From the NCBI GenBank assembly GCA_030765605.1, contig JAVCCG010000107.1, forward strand, positions 1-64,000: a stretch of 64,000 nucleotides of DNA. Direction: 5' to 3'. Positions 1-7,969 of the stretch are shown here, in pieces. Each line of letters starts with the position of its first letter. Position 1 is the stretch's first letter. Below the pieces are notes generated by a model, which was not told where the DNA came from, ran no database searches, and worked only from the letters and a program-made list of their open reading frames with translations. The position numbers were made by a program, and so were the translations under genes. Origin of the DNA: Candidatus Alcyoniella australis. GTDB lineage: Bacteria > Lernaellota > Lernaellaia > JAVCCG01 > Alcyoniellaceae.

Positions 1-98
1 CCGCGGCCGGCAATGCAAAGTATGCCCTTCTTTTTTAAATCGCAGGCCAGTAGAATGTGACCTTCGTAAATCCAACACTGGCTACGAGGTCGTCAGGC

Positions 99-446
99 AT
101 GCCTAAAAGCGAAGCCAACTGCATCTTCTGCAAGGTCCGGTCGGGCGAGATCCCGTCGGAAAAAATCTACGAGGACGAACTGGTCTTCGTGATCAGGGAC
201 GTTAAACCGCTGGCACCGGTACACCTGCTGGTGATTCCCAACGAACACATTCAGACCCTACTCGACGTTCCGGACGAGCGGATCGACCTGCTGTCGCACA
301 TGCTCGACGTAGCGCGCAAAATGGCGATCCGTGAGGGGATCTCGAAAAAGGGATTCCGCATCCTGATCAATACCAACTCCTGGGGCGGTCAGGTGGTGTT
401 CCACCTGCACTTGCACGTCATCGGCGGCAAGCCGCTCAAAGGCTGA
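99..446 (+). CDS. HIT (histidine triad, HINT-type) nucleotide-binding protein
   Basis: A 115-residue cytosolic HIT-family protein. It starts with a CIFCKV segment typical of HINT proteins and ends with the histidine triad FHLHLHVIGG (His102, His104, His106), which forms the nucleotide phosphoramidase active site in this family. I chose the ATG at 99 because the protein then begins just before the conserved Cys-x-x-Cys segment and GAGG lies about 9 nt upstream. An in-frame GTG at 57 would add 14 residues unlike the family. The next gene starts one base after the stop, so the two are probably cotranscribed. The physiological substrate of bacterial HINT proteins is usually unknown. Confidence 0.93.
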   Translation: MPKSEANCIFCKVRSGEIPSEKIYEDELVFVIRDVKPLAPVHLLVIPNEHIQTLLDVPDERIDLLSHMLDVARKMAIREGISKKGFRILINTNSWGGQVVFHLHLHVIGGKPLKG

Positions 447-447
447 A

Positions 448-1404
448 ATGCATCTCAAGCTTACCCTGGTTTCGATATTCGTTGCGCTGTTGCTGGCCTG
501 CCCGGTCTACGCCGCGCAGCAGACCGCGGCGCAAACATGCGCTCAGGACACGGCCTGCCTAATCGACCTGCTGCAAAACGGCGGCATGTCGCACAAGCTG
601 CAGGCCGCCCGCGAACTGGGCTCCCTGGCCGACCCGGCGGCGGTCAACCCGCTGTATGACGCGGCCCGGTCCAACGACCAAATGCTGGCAACCATCGCCG
701 TGGCCTCCCTGGGACGGATCGGCCAGCCCGCCGCAGCCGAGCTGATTAAACTCGCGGGCCAAAGAAACCCCTTTGTACGCGCCGCCGCGGTCGAGTCGCT
801 GGGCAACCTCAAGGGCGACGAGGTCGCCAGCGCGCTGGTCCAGGCCACGCACGACAAGGACCGCAACGTACGCGCCGCCGCCGCTATCAGCCTAGCGGGT
901 ACGGGCTCGAGCAGGGCCTACATCGCCATCGAGCCGCTGCTGCGCGACCGCTCGCGCAGCGTGCGCGCCTCGGCCGCCAAGGCGCTGGGAATCCTGGGCG
1001 ACCCCAAGGCCGCACCATCACTGGCCGAACTGCTCGACGACATGGACCTCGAGGTTGCCCTCGAGGTCGTGGCCGCGCTGGTCAAGCTCGGGCCCGAGGC
1101 CTCGAGCGCACCGCTGATCGAGCTGACCGGCAAGGGGCCCTCGTTCATCCGGGCGCGCGCTTGCACCACCCTGGGCATGCTGCGCGAGCCGTCCGCGGTC
1201 AAGCCGCTCATCGACTGTCTAACGGCCTCGGATCCCAATCTGGTACGCGCTGCGATCTACGGGCTGCAGCTGATCGGCGATGCGCGGGCAATCGCACCTT
1301 TGAAAAATCTTCGCTACAATCTCCAGCAGGTGGACGGCAAGCCGATCTATCAATGGGCTGCCGAGGCCATCGCGAACATCGAATCGCAGCAGGGCGTCCG
1401 GTAG
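448..1404 (+). CDS. Secreted HEAT-repeat protein
   Basis: A 318-residue protein with an N-terminal signal peptide (hydrophobic core at about residues 5-20, likely cleavage after VYA). The rest is a run of roughly 30-residue helical HEAT/PBS-lyase-like repeats with the recurring pattern A-A-x-x-L-G-x-L-x-D-P-x-A-V-x-P-L, from about residue 45 to 310. Such solenoids are protein-binding scaffolds; no catalytic residues are visible. It is probably periplasmic. It begins one base after the HIT gene and is followed by the membrane FMN/Fe-S gene, so it may be part of the same transcript. Confidence 0.85.
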   Translation: MHLKLTLVSIFVALLLACPVYAAQQTAAQTCAQDTACLIDLLQNGGMSHKLQAARELGSLADPAAVNPLYDAARSNDQMLATIAVASLGRIGQPAAAELIKLAGQRNPFVRAAAVESLGNLKGDEVASALVQATHDKDRNVRAAAAISLAGTGSSRAYIAIEPLLRDRSRSVRASAAKALGILGDPKAAPSLAELLDDMDLEVALEVVAALVKLGPEASSAPLIELTGKGPSFIRARACTTLGMLREPSAVKPLIDCLTASDPNLVRAAIYGLQLIGDARAIAPLKNLRYNLQQVDGKPIYQWAAEAIANIESQQGVR

Positions 1405-1411
1405 TAAGCCG

Positions 1412-1429
1412 CCGGGGCGCCCGCCCCGG
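1412..1429 (+). promoter_or_regulatory. GC-rich hairpin just ahead of the FMN/Fe-S gene
   Basis: Arms CCGGGGCG (1412-1419) and CGCCCCGG (1422-1429) are exact reverse complements, giving a practical stem of about 7 bp. It ends six bases before the ATG at 1436, where no Shine-Dalgarno sequence is visible. No T-run follows, so it is not a classical terminator. It could mask or position the ribosome site, or be an RNA-processing signal. Confidence 0.4.
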
Positions 1430-1435
1430 TTGCAA

Positions 1436-2638
1436 ATGAAACTCTTCGAACCCAGGTTCTCCAAAACATTCTGGTGGTGCCTGACACTGCTGTGTCTGGG
1501 GTGCATCGTGGCGCATCACGCGGCGCACAATCTGTGGCAGATCATCTTGCTGCCCAGCGAAACCCGGGTGGCGCGGTTGGTCCCAGGGACGGTTAGCATT
1601 GAGCGCCTGGAGCGCGTCGGGACCTGGCGGCTGAGCGACTCGGCGGGGCAGGTCAACTACGCCATCTTAACCACGGCGGTGGAACCCGAGGTGGAAGGCT
1701 ACCGCGGGCCGATCAGCGTACTGATTGCCATCGACTCTCAGGGACGAATCAGCGCCGCAGAGCTGCTTGAACATCACGAGACCCCGTACTACATCAACCT
1801 GCTGCTCGAACAGCGCTTTATCGACCGGCTGGTGGGGCTCGACCTGAGCGCGGCTGATCCGCAAGTGGACATGGTTTCCGGGGCCACGGTCAGTTCGCAG
1901 GCGATCCTGCGCGACGTGAGCGCCTCGTCGCTCACATTATTGCACGGCCTCGGGACGCTACAGGTCGACGCGCCGCCGTTGCAGATCGATTGGTACCGCG
2001 CTGCGCTGGCGCTAAGCGCACTGCTGTTTGCAATCGCAGCCTTGGCCTTACGCTCCAGGCTCCCTTGGCTGCGCTGGGTAGTGTGGATCATCAACTTGGC
2101 GCTGGTCGGGCTGTTGTTAAAAGCGCCGCTAAGCTTTGCCGGACTGGCCGACCTGGTCGCGGGCAGGCCGCCGGGCGCGCTTAATATCGACGCGGCGCTG
2201 ATCCTCTACGCGGCGCTGCTGGGCTCGCTGCTCTTCGGACGCTTCCACTGCCGGGCGGTCTGCCCGTTTGGCGTTATGCAGCGCTTGGTTGCCGCGGCGT
2301 CTCCGGTTGCACGTCGCTCGACCGGGTCCGCGGGCGCAAGCGCCGTGTTCCTCGCGCAAATGCCGCTGCTGGTGCTCGCCGGTCTGACAATCGCCACCTT
2401 CGGCTGCGGGCTGTGGTCGATCGCGCCGTTCGAGCCATACGCGCTGCTGTTCAGCGGCTGGCGCGATCCGCTACGCCTGGCCTACGCCGGGCTGGCGTTG
2501 CTGCCGTGCCTGTTCTTCCCGCTGTTCTGGTGCCGCTTCGTCTGTCCCACGGGCGCGGGCCTCGACCTGGTATCGCGCCTGGCACGGCGTCGGATACGGC
2601 CCTGGACCGCGACAAAGGATCGCGACGATGAGCAGTAG
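1436..2638 (+). CDS. Membrane FMN-binding / 4Fe-4S electron-transfer protein (NosR/NapH-like)
   Basis: A 400-residue inner-membrane protein. After a first membrane segment (about 12-34), an extracytoplasmic FMN-binding domain carries S-G-A-T-V-S-S near residues 148-154; in RnfG/NosR relatives the Thr of this motif bears covalent FMN. Several membrane helices follow (about 190-265, 305-330, 350-372), with two C-x-x-x-C-P motifs (about Cys272/276 and Cys366/370) as in NapH/NosR Fe-S membrane domains. The separate C-terminal ferredoxin domain of full NosR is absent. The ATG at 1436 was preferred over a TTG two codons upstream. It overlaps the next small gene by 11 nt, and its position ahead of amrS suggests electron supply to that locus (inference). 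Confidence 0.8.
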   Translation: MKLFEPRFSKTFWWCLTLLCLGCIVAHHAAHNLWQIILLPSETRVARLVPGTVSIERLERVGTWRLSDSAGQVNYAILTTAVEPEVEGYRGPISVLIAIDSQGRISAAELLEHHETPYYINLLLEQRFIDRLVGLDLSAADPQVDMVSGATVSSQAILRDVSASSLTLLHGLGTLQVDAPPLQIDWYRAALALSALLFAIAALALRSRLPWLRWVVWIINLALVGLLLKAPLSFAGLADLVAGRPPGALNIDAALILYAALLGSLLFGRFHCRAVCPFGVMQRLVAAASPVARRSTGSAGASAVFLAQMPLLVLAGLTIATFGCGLWSIAPFEPYALLFSGWRDPLRLAYAGLALLPCLFFPLFWCRFVCPTGAGLDLVSRLARRRIRPWTATKDRDDEQ

Positions 2639-2843
2639 AGCGCTGCTGCTGGTCTGTTTCGCCCTGGTGCTCATGGCTGCGCTGCTGGTCGCCTGGTACA
2701 ATTTCGAGGCTGAGCAGGCGGTGATCACCGGCCACCGCAAGTTCGACGTCGATCGAGTTGAGCAGCTGATCGACGAGTCGCGGCTGTCGGGCAGAGAGGC
2801 CGCCTACTACCTTGATCAGCAGGAGATCGAAAGTGGCCGCTGA
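2628..2843 (+). CDS. Small single-helix membrane protein with an S-x-x-E-A-x-x-Y segment
   Basis: A 71-residue protein with one N-terminal transmembrane helix (about residues 4-24) and a soluble tail ending in RLSGREAAYYLDQQEIESGR. Longer AmrS-type radical SAM proteins often carry an N-terminal membrane or Tat signal followed by an E-A-x-x-Y stretch just before the first VQCLLCP motif. This ORF looks like that segment on its own, and it overlaps the start of amrS by 11 nt in a different frame. It may be a genuine split gene, the upstream half of a frameshifted gene, or an assembly indel. The 11-nt overlap with the preceding gene supports translation. Confidence 0.6.
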   Translation: MSSRALLLVCFALVLMAALLVAWYNFEAEQAVITGHRKFDVDRVEQLIDESRLSGREAAYYLDQQEIESGR

Positions 2844-3816
2844 GGCAATGGTCCAGTGCCTGCTGTGCCCCAAGAGCTGCCGGCTGCTTCCCGGCGAGCG
2901 CGGCGACTGCCGGGCGCGGGTCAACCTCGACGGCAAATTGATCAGCCTGGTCTACGGCAAGGTCTGCTCGGCCAACATCGATCCGATCGAGAAGAAGCCG
3001 CTGTTCCACTTCCTGCCGGGCAGCAGCGCCCTGAGCGTGGCCACGGCCGGATGCAACCTGCACTGCCTGAACTGCCAAAACTGGAGCATCAGCCAAGGCG
3101 ACCCCGAGGATGTGGAAAACTTCGACCTGCCGCCGGAGCAGCTGGTGCAAAGCGCGCTGTCCAACAACTGCAGCATGATCGCCTACACCTACACCGACCC
3201 GGTGATCTTCTTCGAGTACGCCCTGGACTGCTGCACCCTTGCCGCGGAACGCGGCCTGCGCAACGTGCTGGTCAGCGCCGGGTTTATCAACCGCAAGCCG
3301 CTGCAACAGCTCGCACGGGTGACGCACGGCGCGAACATCGACCTCAAGGCGTTTTCCGACGACTTCTATCGCCGGGTGACCACCGGCCGACTGCAGCCGG
3401 TGCTCGACGCACTGGTGACGCTCAAGTCCGCGGGCGTCTGGCTCGAGATTACGAACCTGGTGATCCCCACGCTCAACGATGACGAGGCGCAGGTTAGACA
3501 GATGTGCCGCTGGATCGTACGCGAGCTGGGACGCGACACGCCACTGCATTTCTCGCGTTTCTTCCCGCGCTACAAGATGCGCGACCTGCCGCGCACGCCC
3601 GCCGCGACCCTGCAGCGGCTGCGCAGTCTGGCGCAATCCGAGGGACTGGACTACGTGTACGTGGGCAACCTTGGAAATCCGCAGTTCGAAACAACCTACT
3701 GCCCAAGCTGCGGCGCGGCCGCCATAGTCCGCCGGGGGTACTCGATCGTGCAATACGATTTGCACAACTCAGCGTGCGCCGCATGCGGCCGCCGGCTCCC
3801 AGGAGTATGGGAATGA
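2833..3816 (+). CDS. amrS: AmmeMemoRadiSam system radical SAM enzyme
   Basis: A 327-residue radical SAM protein. Family features are an N-terminal VQCLLCPKSC cysteine cluster, the S-adenosylmethionine-cleaving 4Fe-4S motif CNLHCLNC (about Cys74, 78, 81), and a C-terminal zinc-ribbon-like pair (YCPSC and CAAC) ending in LPGVWE. The GTG at 2833 was chosen because AGGAG lies 7 nt upstream; the longest ORF opens at a TTG at 2812. It sits between two microproteins and just before the MEMO1-AMMECR1 fusion, the defining partner set of this system. The reaction and target of the system are not established. No signal peptide is present with this start. Confidence 0.9.
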   Translation: MAAEAMVQCLLCPKSCRLLPGERGDCRARVNLDGKLISLVYGKVCSANIDPIEKKPLFHFLPGSSALSVATAGCNLHCLNCQNWSISQGDPEDVENFDLPPEQLVQSALSNNCSMIAYTYTDPVIFFEYALDCCTLAAERGLRNVLVSAGFINRKPLQQLARVTHGANIDLKAFSDDFYRRVTTGRLQPVLDALVTLKSAGVWLEITNLVIPTLNDDEAQVRQMCRWIVRELGRDTPLHFSRFFPRYKMRDLPRTPAATLQRLRSLAQSEGLDYVYVGNLGNPQFETTYCPSCGAAAIVRRGYSIVQYDLHNSACAACGRRLPGVWE

Positions 3817-3995
3817 GCGCCGGATCGCGTAGGCGTTTTATCCGCGGGCTGCTCTTTGCCCTGGCTGCAATCGGCGTGGACCGACGTCGGGGCTCGAAGC
3901 GCAGGCCGCTTGGCGATACAATCAACGGCAGGCTGTCCAAACACGAGGCAGCCCACTACACGGTTTTGAAACGGAACAGAGGGAAACACCAATGA
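3813..3995 (+). CDS. Tat-signal microprotein with an S-x-x-E-A-x-x-Y motif
   Basis: A 60-residue ORF starting at an ATG that overlaps the amrS stop, with AGGAG at 3801-3805, and ending in an ATGA overlap with the next gene. Its N-terminus S-R-R-R-F-I-R followed by a hydrophobic stretch fits a twin-arginine export signal. The tail RLSKHEAAHY repeats the motif of the small protein on the other side of amrS. Overlaps at both ends argue for real translation and coupling. No function is known; a role as partner or substrate of AmrS is inference only. Confidence 0.6.
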   Translation: MSAGSRRRFIRGLLFALAAIGVDRRRGSKRRPLGDTINGRLSKHEAAHYTVLKRNRGKHQ

Positions 3996-5536
3996 GACCC
4001 GTCTTGATCGGCGTTGCGCTGGTCGCCGTACTGCTGCTGGTTCTTTGCAGCGGCTCGTGCAAGTCGGCCGAGGAACCGGCCGAGCAACAACCGGGGGCCG
4101 AGCAGGGCCGTCCGGTTGGTGCGAACAAAGACAGGAGCGATGTGATGGAATCGGTTGCAGCCGGACGTTTCTATCCCGGGCAGAGCCGCAAGCTGACCCA
4201 GGAAGTCGACGAGTATCTGCGCCAGGCCGACGTGGAACAGATCGAGCAGGACGTCTTCGGCCTGATCTGTCCCCACGCCGGATACGTCTACTCCGGGCCG
4301 GTGGCGGCCTACGCCTACAAGGCGGTGCGCGGCAAGGTCTACGATCGGGTGGTAATCATCGGACCGAGCCACTACGCGGCCTCCTCGGGCGTCTCGGTGC
4401 TGGACAAGACCGAATACCGCACCCCGCTGGGCTCGCTGAAGATCGACACCGAGTCCGCACGCGAGATCGTGCGCAAGGCCAGCTGGGCCGACGACGCGAT
4501 CGGCCTGTTCAGCCAGGAGCACAGCATCGAGGTTCAGTTGCCGTTCGTGCAGACGGTGATCCCCGACCCGCAGGTGGTGCTGATCGCCATGGGCTCCCAA
4601 AGCCTCGAACTCTCCACGCGGCTGGCGCAGCTGCTCGACGAGCTGTTCGCGGATAAGCGCGTGCTCTACATCGCCAGCAGCGATTTGAGCCACTACCATC
4701 CCTACGATGCGGCCCAGGCCATGGATCACCAGACGCTGGATTTCATCGAGCGCATGGACTCGGCCGGTCTATACCAGGCGACGCGTTCGCGCGATGTCGA
4801 GCTGTGCGGCCTGGGTCCGGTGCTGACGTTGATGGAGCTCTACCGCCTGCGCGGCGGCCAGGACGTGCGCGTGCTGCACTACGCCAACTCCGGCGATACC
4901 TCGGGCAGCAAGGACCGGGTGGTGGGCTACGGCGCGGTGGCGTTCGTCGGCGGCGTACAGCGTTCGGCGGGCACGGGCGAGGGCGGATCGCAGGACGAGT
5001 ACCTGACCAAGCAGGAGAAAGTCGAGCTGCTGCGCTACGCACGCCAGACCGTGGAGACCTTCGTGCGATCCGGGGATAAACCCGATTTCGAACCGCAGAG
5101 CCCCACGCTGCGGGCCGACGGCGCGGCCTTTGTCACGCTGAAAAAGCACGGGGACCTGCGCGGCTGCATCGGGCAGATCATCGCCCGCGAACCGCTGTGG
5201 CAATCGGTGCGCGACATGGCCGTGGCCGCGGCCAGCCAGGATCCGCGCTTCCCGGCGGTGCGGCCCGACGAGCTGGACGAGCTGCACATCGAGATCAGCG
5301 TGCTCACGCCGCTTATCAAGGTCGAGAACGTCGAGTCGATCGAGGTCGGACGCGACGGGCTGCTGATCCGCAAGGGAATCCGCCAGGGTCTGCTGCTGCC
5401 GCAGGTGCCCACGGAGTACGGCTGGGACCGCCGAACCTTCCTCGAGCAGACCTGCCGCAAGGCCGGGCTGGACTTCGACGACTGGCAAAGCGGAGCCGAG
5501 ATCTACAGCTTCCAGGCGATCGTCTTCTCCGAGTGA
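3992..5536 (+). CDS. Exported MEMO1-AMMECR1 fusion (AmmeMemoRadiSam proteins B and A)
   Basis: A 514-residue two-domain protein. Residues about 50-320 are a MEMO1-type domain with putative metal-site residues in PHAGYVYSGP (His95), GPSHYA (His127), the EHSIEVQLPF segment (His177), a DLSHYHPY segment and Cys272. Residues about 335-514 are an AMMECR1 domain with its signature LRGCIGQI (Cys392). The N-terminus is hydrophobic (residues 4-19) with a weak lipobox ending at Cys23, so the protein is probably exported, possibly as a lipoprotein. The start overlaps the preceding stop as ATGA. Genomes with this system may carry A and B as separate genes; here they are fused. The biochemical role is unknown. 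Confidence 0.88.
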   Translation: MRPVLIGVALVAVLLLVLCSGSCKSAEEPAEQQPGAEQGRPVGANKDRSDVMESVAAGRFYPGQSRKLTQEVDEYLRQADVEQIEQDVFGLICPHAGYVYSGPVAAYAYKAVRGKVYDRVVIIGPSHYAASSGVSVLDKTEYRTPLGSLKIDTESAREIVRKASWADDAIGLFSQEHSIEVQLPFVQTVIPDPQVVLIAMGSQSLELSTRLAQLLDELFADKRVLYIASSDLSHYHPYDAAQAMDHQTLDFIERMDSAGLYQATRSRDVELCGLGPVLTLMELYRLRGGQDVRVLHYANSGDTSGSKDRVVGYGAVAFVGGVQRSAGTGEGGSQDEYLTKQEKVELLRYARQTVETFVRSGDKPDFEPQSPTLRADGAAFVTLKKHGDLRGCIGQIIAREPLWQSVRDMAVAAASQDPRFPAVRPDELDELHIEISVLTPLIKVENVESIEVGRDGLLIRKGIRQGLLLPQVPTEYGWDRRTFLEQTCRKAGLDFDDWQSGAEIYSFQAIVFSE

Positions 5537-5628
5537 ACCCTTGCCCGGCAAACGCGCAACAGCCGCGGAATGCGGCGCCTGAGCCAGCCTTGCCTTTTGC
5601 GCCGGGCGGCTGATATTTTGGAACCACA

Positions 5629-6963
5629 ATGACATGCTCTTTGAATCCTGAAGATGCGAGGGGGGTCTACCTCAAGACCTTCGGCTGCCAGATGAACGAG
5701 CTGGACTCGGCCAAGATGCTCTCGCTGCTCGTAGCGCACGGCTATCGCCGGGTGGACGATCCGCGGCAGGCGTCGCTGATAGTGATCAACACCTGCTCGG
5801 TGCGCGAGAAGGCCGCGCAAAAGGCACGCTCGGAACTCGGTCGGCTGGCGCGCTTCAAACGCCATCGACCCGAGCTGGTGATCGCCTACGTCGGCTGCGT
5901 TGCGCAGCACGAGGGCGGCGCGGCGCTGGCGCGCGAAGCAGGCTGCGACATAGTGCTGGGCACCGGCGACCTGGACCAGCTGCCGCAGTTGGTTCAGCGC
6001 GTCAAGCGCCACGGCAGTCGGCTGGCGTTGACCGACGGGCTGGGACGCGATCCGTTCGCCCACGTGCTGCACGAGCCCACGGGGCCCAGCGCCTTCGTGG
6101 CTGTGATGCGCGGCTGCGACAACTACTGCTCTTACTGCGTCGTGCCCTTTGTCAGAGGTCCGGAGGTCAGCCGTCCGCGGCCGCAGATCCTGGAAGAGGT
6201 CAGGCACCTGGTGCGCGGCAATGCGCGCGAGATCGTGCTGTTGGGACAGAACGTCAACTCCTACGGCAAGGGCCTCTACAGCCGTCTGCGTTTTGCCGAC
6301 CTGCTGCGCTCGGTCGCCGCGGTCCCCGGGGTAGAACGGGTGCGATTCGTCACCAGCCACCCCAAAGATCTGGACAGCGCGCTGATCAGGGCGATGGCCC
6401 AGGTGCCGCAGGTTTGCGAGGCGATCCATCTGCCGGTGCAGTCCGGGTCGGATCGGGTGCTGCGGCGGATGAACCGCGGCTACAGCACGCAGCGCTATGA
6501 GGAACTGATCGCCGAGCTGCGCGAGTCGCTGCCCGAAGTGGTTCTGACTTCCGATCTGATCGTCGGCTTCCCCGGCGAGACGGACGAGGATTTCGAACGG
6601 ACCTGCGAGCTGATCGAGCGCGTGCGGTTCGCCGACTTCTTCTCGTTCATCTACTCGCCGCGGGCTCCGGCGCGCGCGGCAAAGTGGGAGGACGACGTTC
6701 CCGAGCCGGTCAAGCTCCAGAGACTCCAGCGGCTGCACAAGCTACAGCGCCCGATCACCATGGATCACCATCGGGCGTTAATCGGCCATAGAGTGGAAGT
6801 CCTGGTCAGCGGCACCAGCAAGCTCGACCCCGCGCATCTCAAAGGTAGGACCAGGGGCGGACAGATCGTGAACTTCGTCCCGCAAGAGGCCCGGGTCGGC
6901 GAGTTGGTCAACGTGTTGGTGTGCGCGGCACACGCCAACAGCCTCTCGGGCAAACAGTGCTGA
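5629..6963 (+). CDS. miaB: tRNA-2-methylthio-N6-isopentenyladenosine synthase MiaB
   Basis: A 444-residue radical SAM methylthiotransferase for A37 of tRNAs reading UNN codons. The N-terminal domain has three auxiliary-cluster cysteines (Cys20 in KTFGCQMNE, Cys56 in NTCSVRE, Cys90 in VGCVAQ). The radical SAM motif is MRGCDNYCSYCVVPFVRG (Cys163, 167, 170), and a TRAM-like RNA-binding domain fills about residues 375-440. The length matches the family. It begins 92 nt after the MEMO1-AMMECR1 gene; the gap holds a small GC hairpin (5562-5576) without a T-run. Confidence 0.95.
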   Translation: MTCSLNPEDARGVYLKTFGCQMNELDSAKMLSLLVAHGYRRVDDPRQASLIVINTCSVREKAAQKARSELGRLARFKRHRPELVIAYVGCVAQHEGGAALAREAGCDIVLGTGDLDQLPQLVQRVKRHGSRLALTDGLGRDPFAHVLHEPTGPSAFVAVMRGCDNYCSYCVVPFVRGPEVSRPRPQILEEVRHLVRGNAREIVLLGQNVNSYGKGLYSRLRFADLLRSVAAVPGVERVRFVTSHPKDLDSALIRAMAQVPQVCEAIHLPVQSGSDRVLRRMNRGYSTQRYEELIAELRESLPEVVLTSDLIVGFPGETDEDFERTCELIERVRFADFFSFIYSPRAPARAAKWEDDVPEPVKLQRLQRLHKLQRPITMDHHRALIGHRVEVLVSGTSKLDPAHLKGRTRGGQIVNFVPQEARVGELVNVLVCAAHANSLSGKQC

Positions 6964-6982
6964 AGCGAGTGAGGCACGCAAG

Positions 6983-7483
6983 ATGTTAATCGAGATGAAA
7001 ATCAACGGGCTGGCAATGGATCCCTACACCAACATGCCGATTGTGATCCTCAAGGACCTGGAGCTGAAGCAGTCGCTGCCGATCTGGATCGGCATCCTTG
7101 AGGCCAGCGCCATCGCCACGGAGCTTGAGCACATCGTGCTCTCGCGCCCGATGACCCACGATTTGCTGAAAAACATCCTCGATCAGCTCAACGTCCAAGT
7201 CGAACAAGTGCAGATCGTCGACCTGCGCGACAACACGTTCTACGCCAAGATCAAGCTGCTGATCGACGAACAGACGATCGAGATCGACGCGCGCCCCTCG
7301 GACAGCCTGGCGCTGTCGTTGCGCACCGGCGCGCCGATCTGGGTCGACAGCTCGGTGATCGAGAACTGCCGCAGCATCGAGCTTTCAACCGAAACGACCG
7401 AGATCGACTGCGAACAGCACGAGAAACTCGCCGAGCTGCTCGAGACCCTCAACGACAAGGACTTCGGCAAATATAAAATGTGA
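6983..7483 (+). CDS. DUF151 bifunctional-nuclease-like protein
   Basis: A 166-residue DUF151 protein. The domain fills the first 130 residues and includes LPIWIGILEASAIA and the conserved RPSDSLALSLR segment near residues 100-110. Some family members have DNase/RNase activity; in bacteria the role is uncertain. GAGG lies 8 nt upstream of the ATG. It follows miaB by 19 nt and is likely cotranscribed with it. Confidence 0.88.
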   Translation: MLIEMKINGLAMDPYTNMPIVILKDLELKQSLPIWIGILEASAIATELEHIVLSRPMTHDLLKNILDQLNVQVEQVQIVDLRDNTFYAKIKLLIDEQTIEIDARPSDSLALSLRTGAPIWVDSSVIENCRSIELSTETTEIDCEQHEKLAELLETLNDKDFGKYKM

Positions 7484-7499
7484 CCCTGGATTATTTTCC

Positions 7500-7925
7500 T
7501 TGCCCAGATTCAACCAACTATTTTCGATCCTACGCGGATCGCCCGCGGCCTGGCTTTACGTGCTGGCTGCCGCAGTGACGATCTTCGTTGCCAGCTCGCT
7601 TGAGTCGACCGGCGTGCGCCAGATTGTTGCGCACCAGGACAAGCTGCTGCATTGCGCGGTGTACGCGGTTCTGGGACTGCTGCTCGCCCGAGCCCTGGGC
7701 ATCAGCCGAAACTGGAACAGCAGCAGGGCGCTGCTGCTGACCGCCGCGCTACTCAGCGTTGCGTACGGTCTGAGCGACGAGCTGCATCAGTCCTTTGTTC
7801 CCACGCGGCATTGCGACGCGTGGGATCTGGCGGCCGACGCCTTGGGCGCTGCGATCGGCGCTGCGCTGTACGTCTTTATCTCCGCGCGCCCCAGAGCAAT
7901 TGACAAGGGTAGGGCGGCTGAATAG
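7500..7925 (+). CDS. VanZ-family membrane protein
   Basis: A 141-residue integral membrane protein with about four helices. The VanZ-like signature is visible in the HQDKLLHCAVYAVLG segment after the first helix and the SDELHQSFVP loop followed by D-x-x-A-D-A-L-G-A before the last helix. VanZ proteins confer low-level teicoplanin resistance in one context, but most family members have no known function. The only in-frame start is the TTG at 7500, with a weak ribosome site, so the exact start is uncertain. Confidence 0.8.
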   Translation: MPRFNQLFSILRGSPAAWLYVLAAAVTIFVASSLESTGVRQIVAHQDKLLHCAVYAVLGLLLARALGISRNWNSSRALLLTAALLSVAYGLSDELHQSFVPTRHCDAWDLAADALGAAIGAALYVFISARPRAIDKGRAAE

Positions 7926-7969
7926 AATAGCGCCCCGGCCAAGTACGCCGTAGCGGGGGAGTATATCCT

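Noticed and set aside
2725-3765. 346-codon minus-strand frame antisense to amrS
   Set aside because: Overlaps a gene with diagnostic radical SAM motifs and shows no family features itself.
5562-5576. Hairpin after the MEMO1-AMMECR1 gene as a terminator
   Set aside because: Only a 5-bp stem and no U-tract.
5503-6738. 411-codon minus-strand frame antisense to miaB
   Set aside because: Opposite a well-defined MiaB gene; no recognisable domain.
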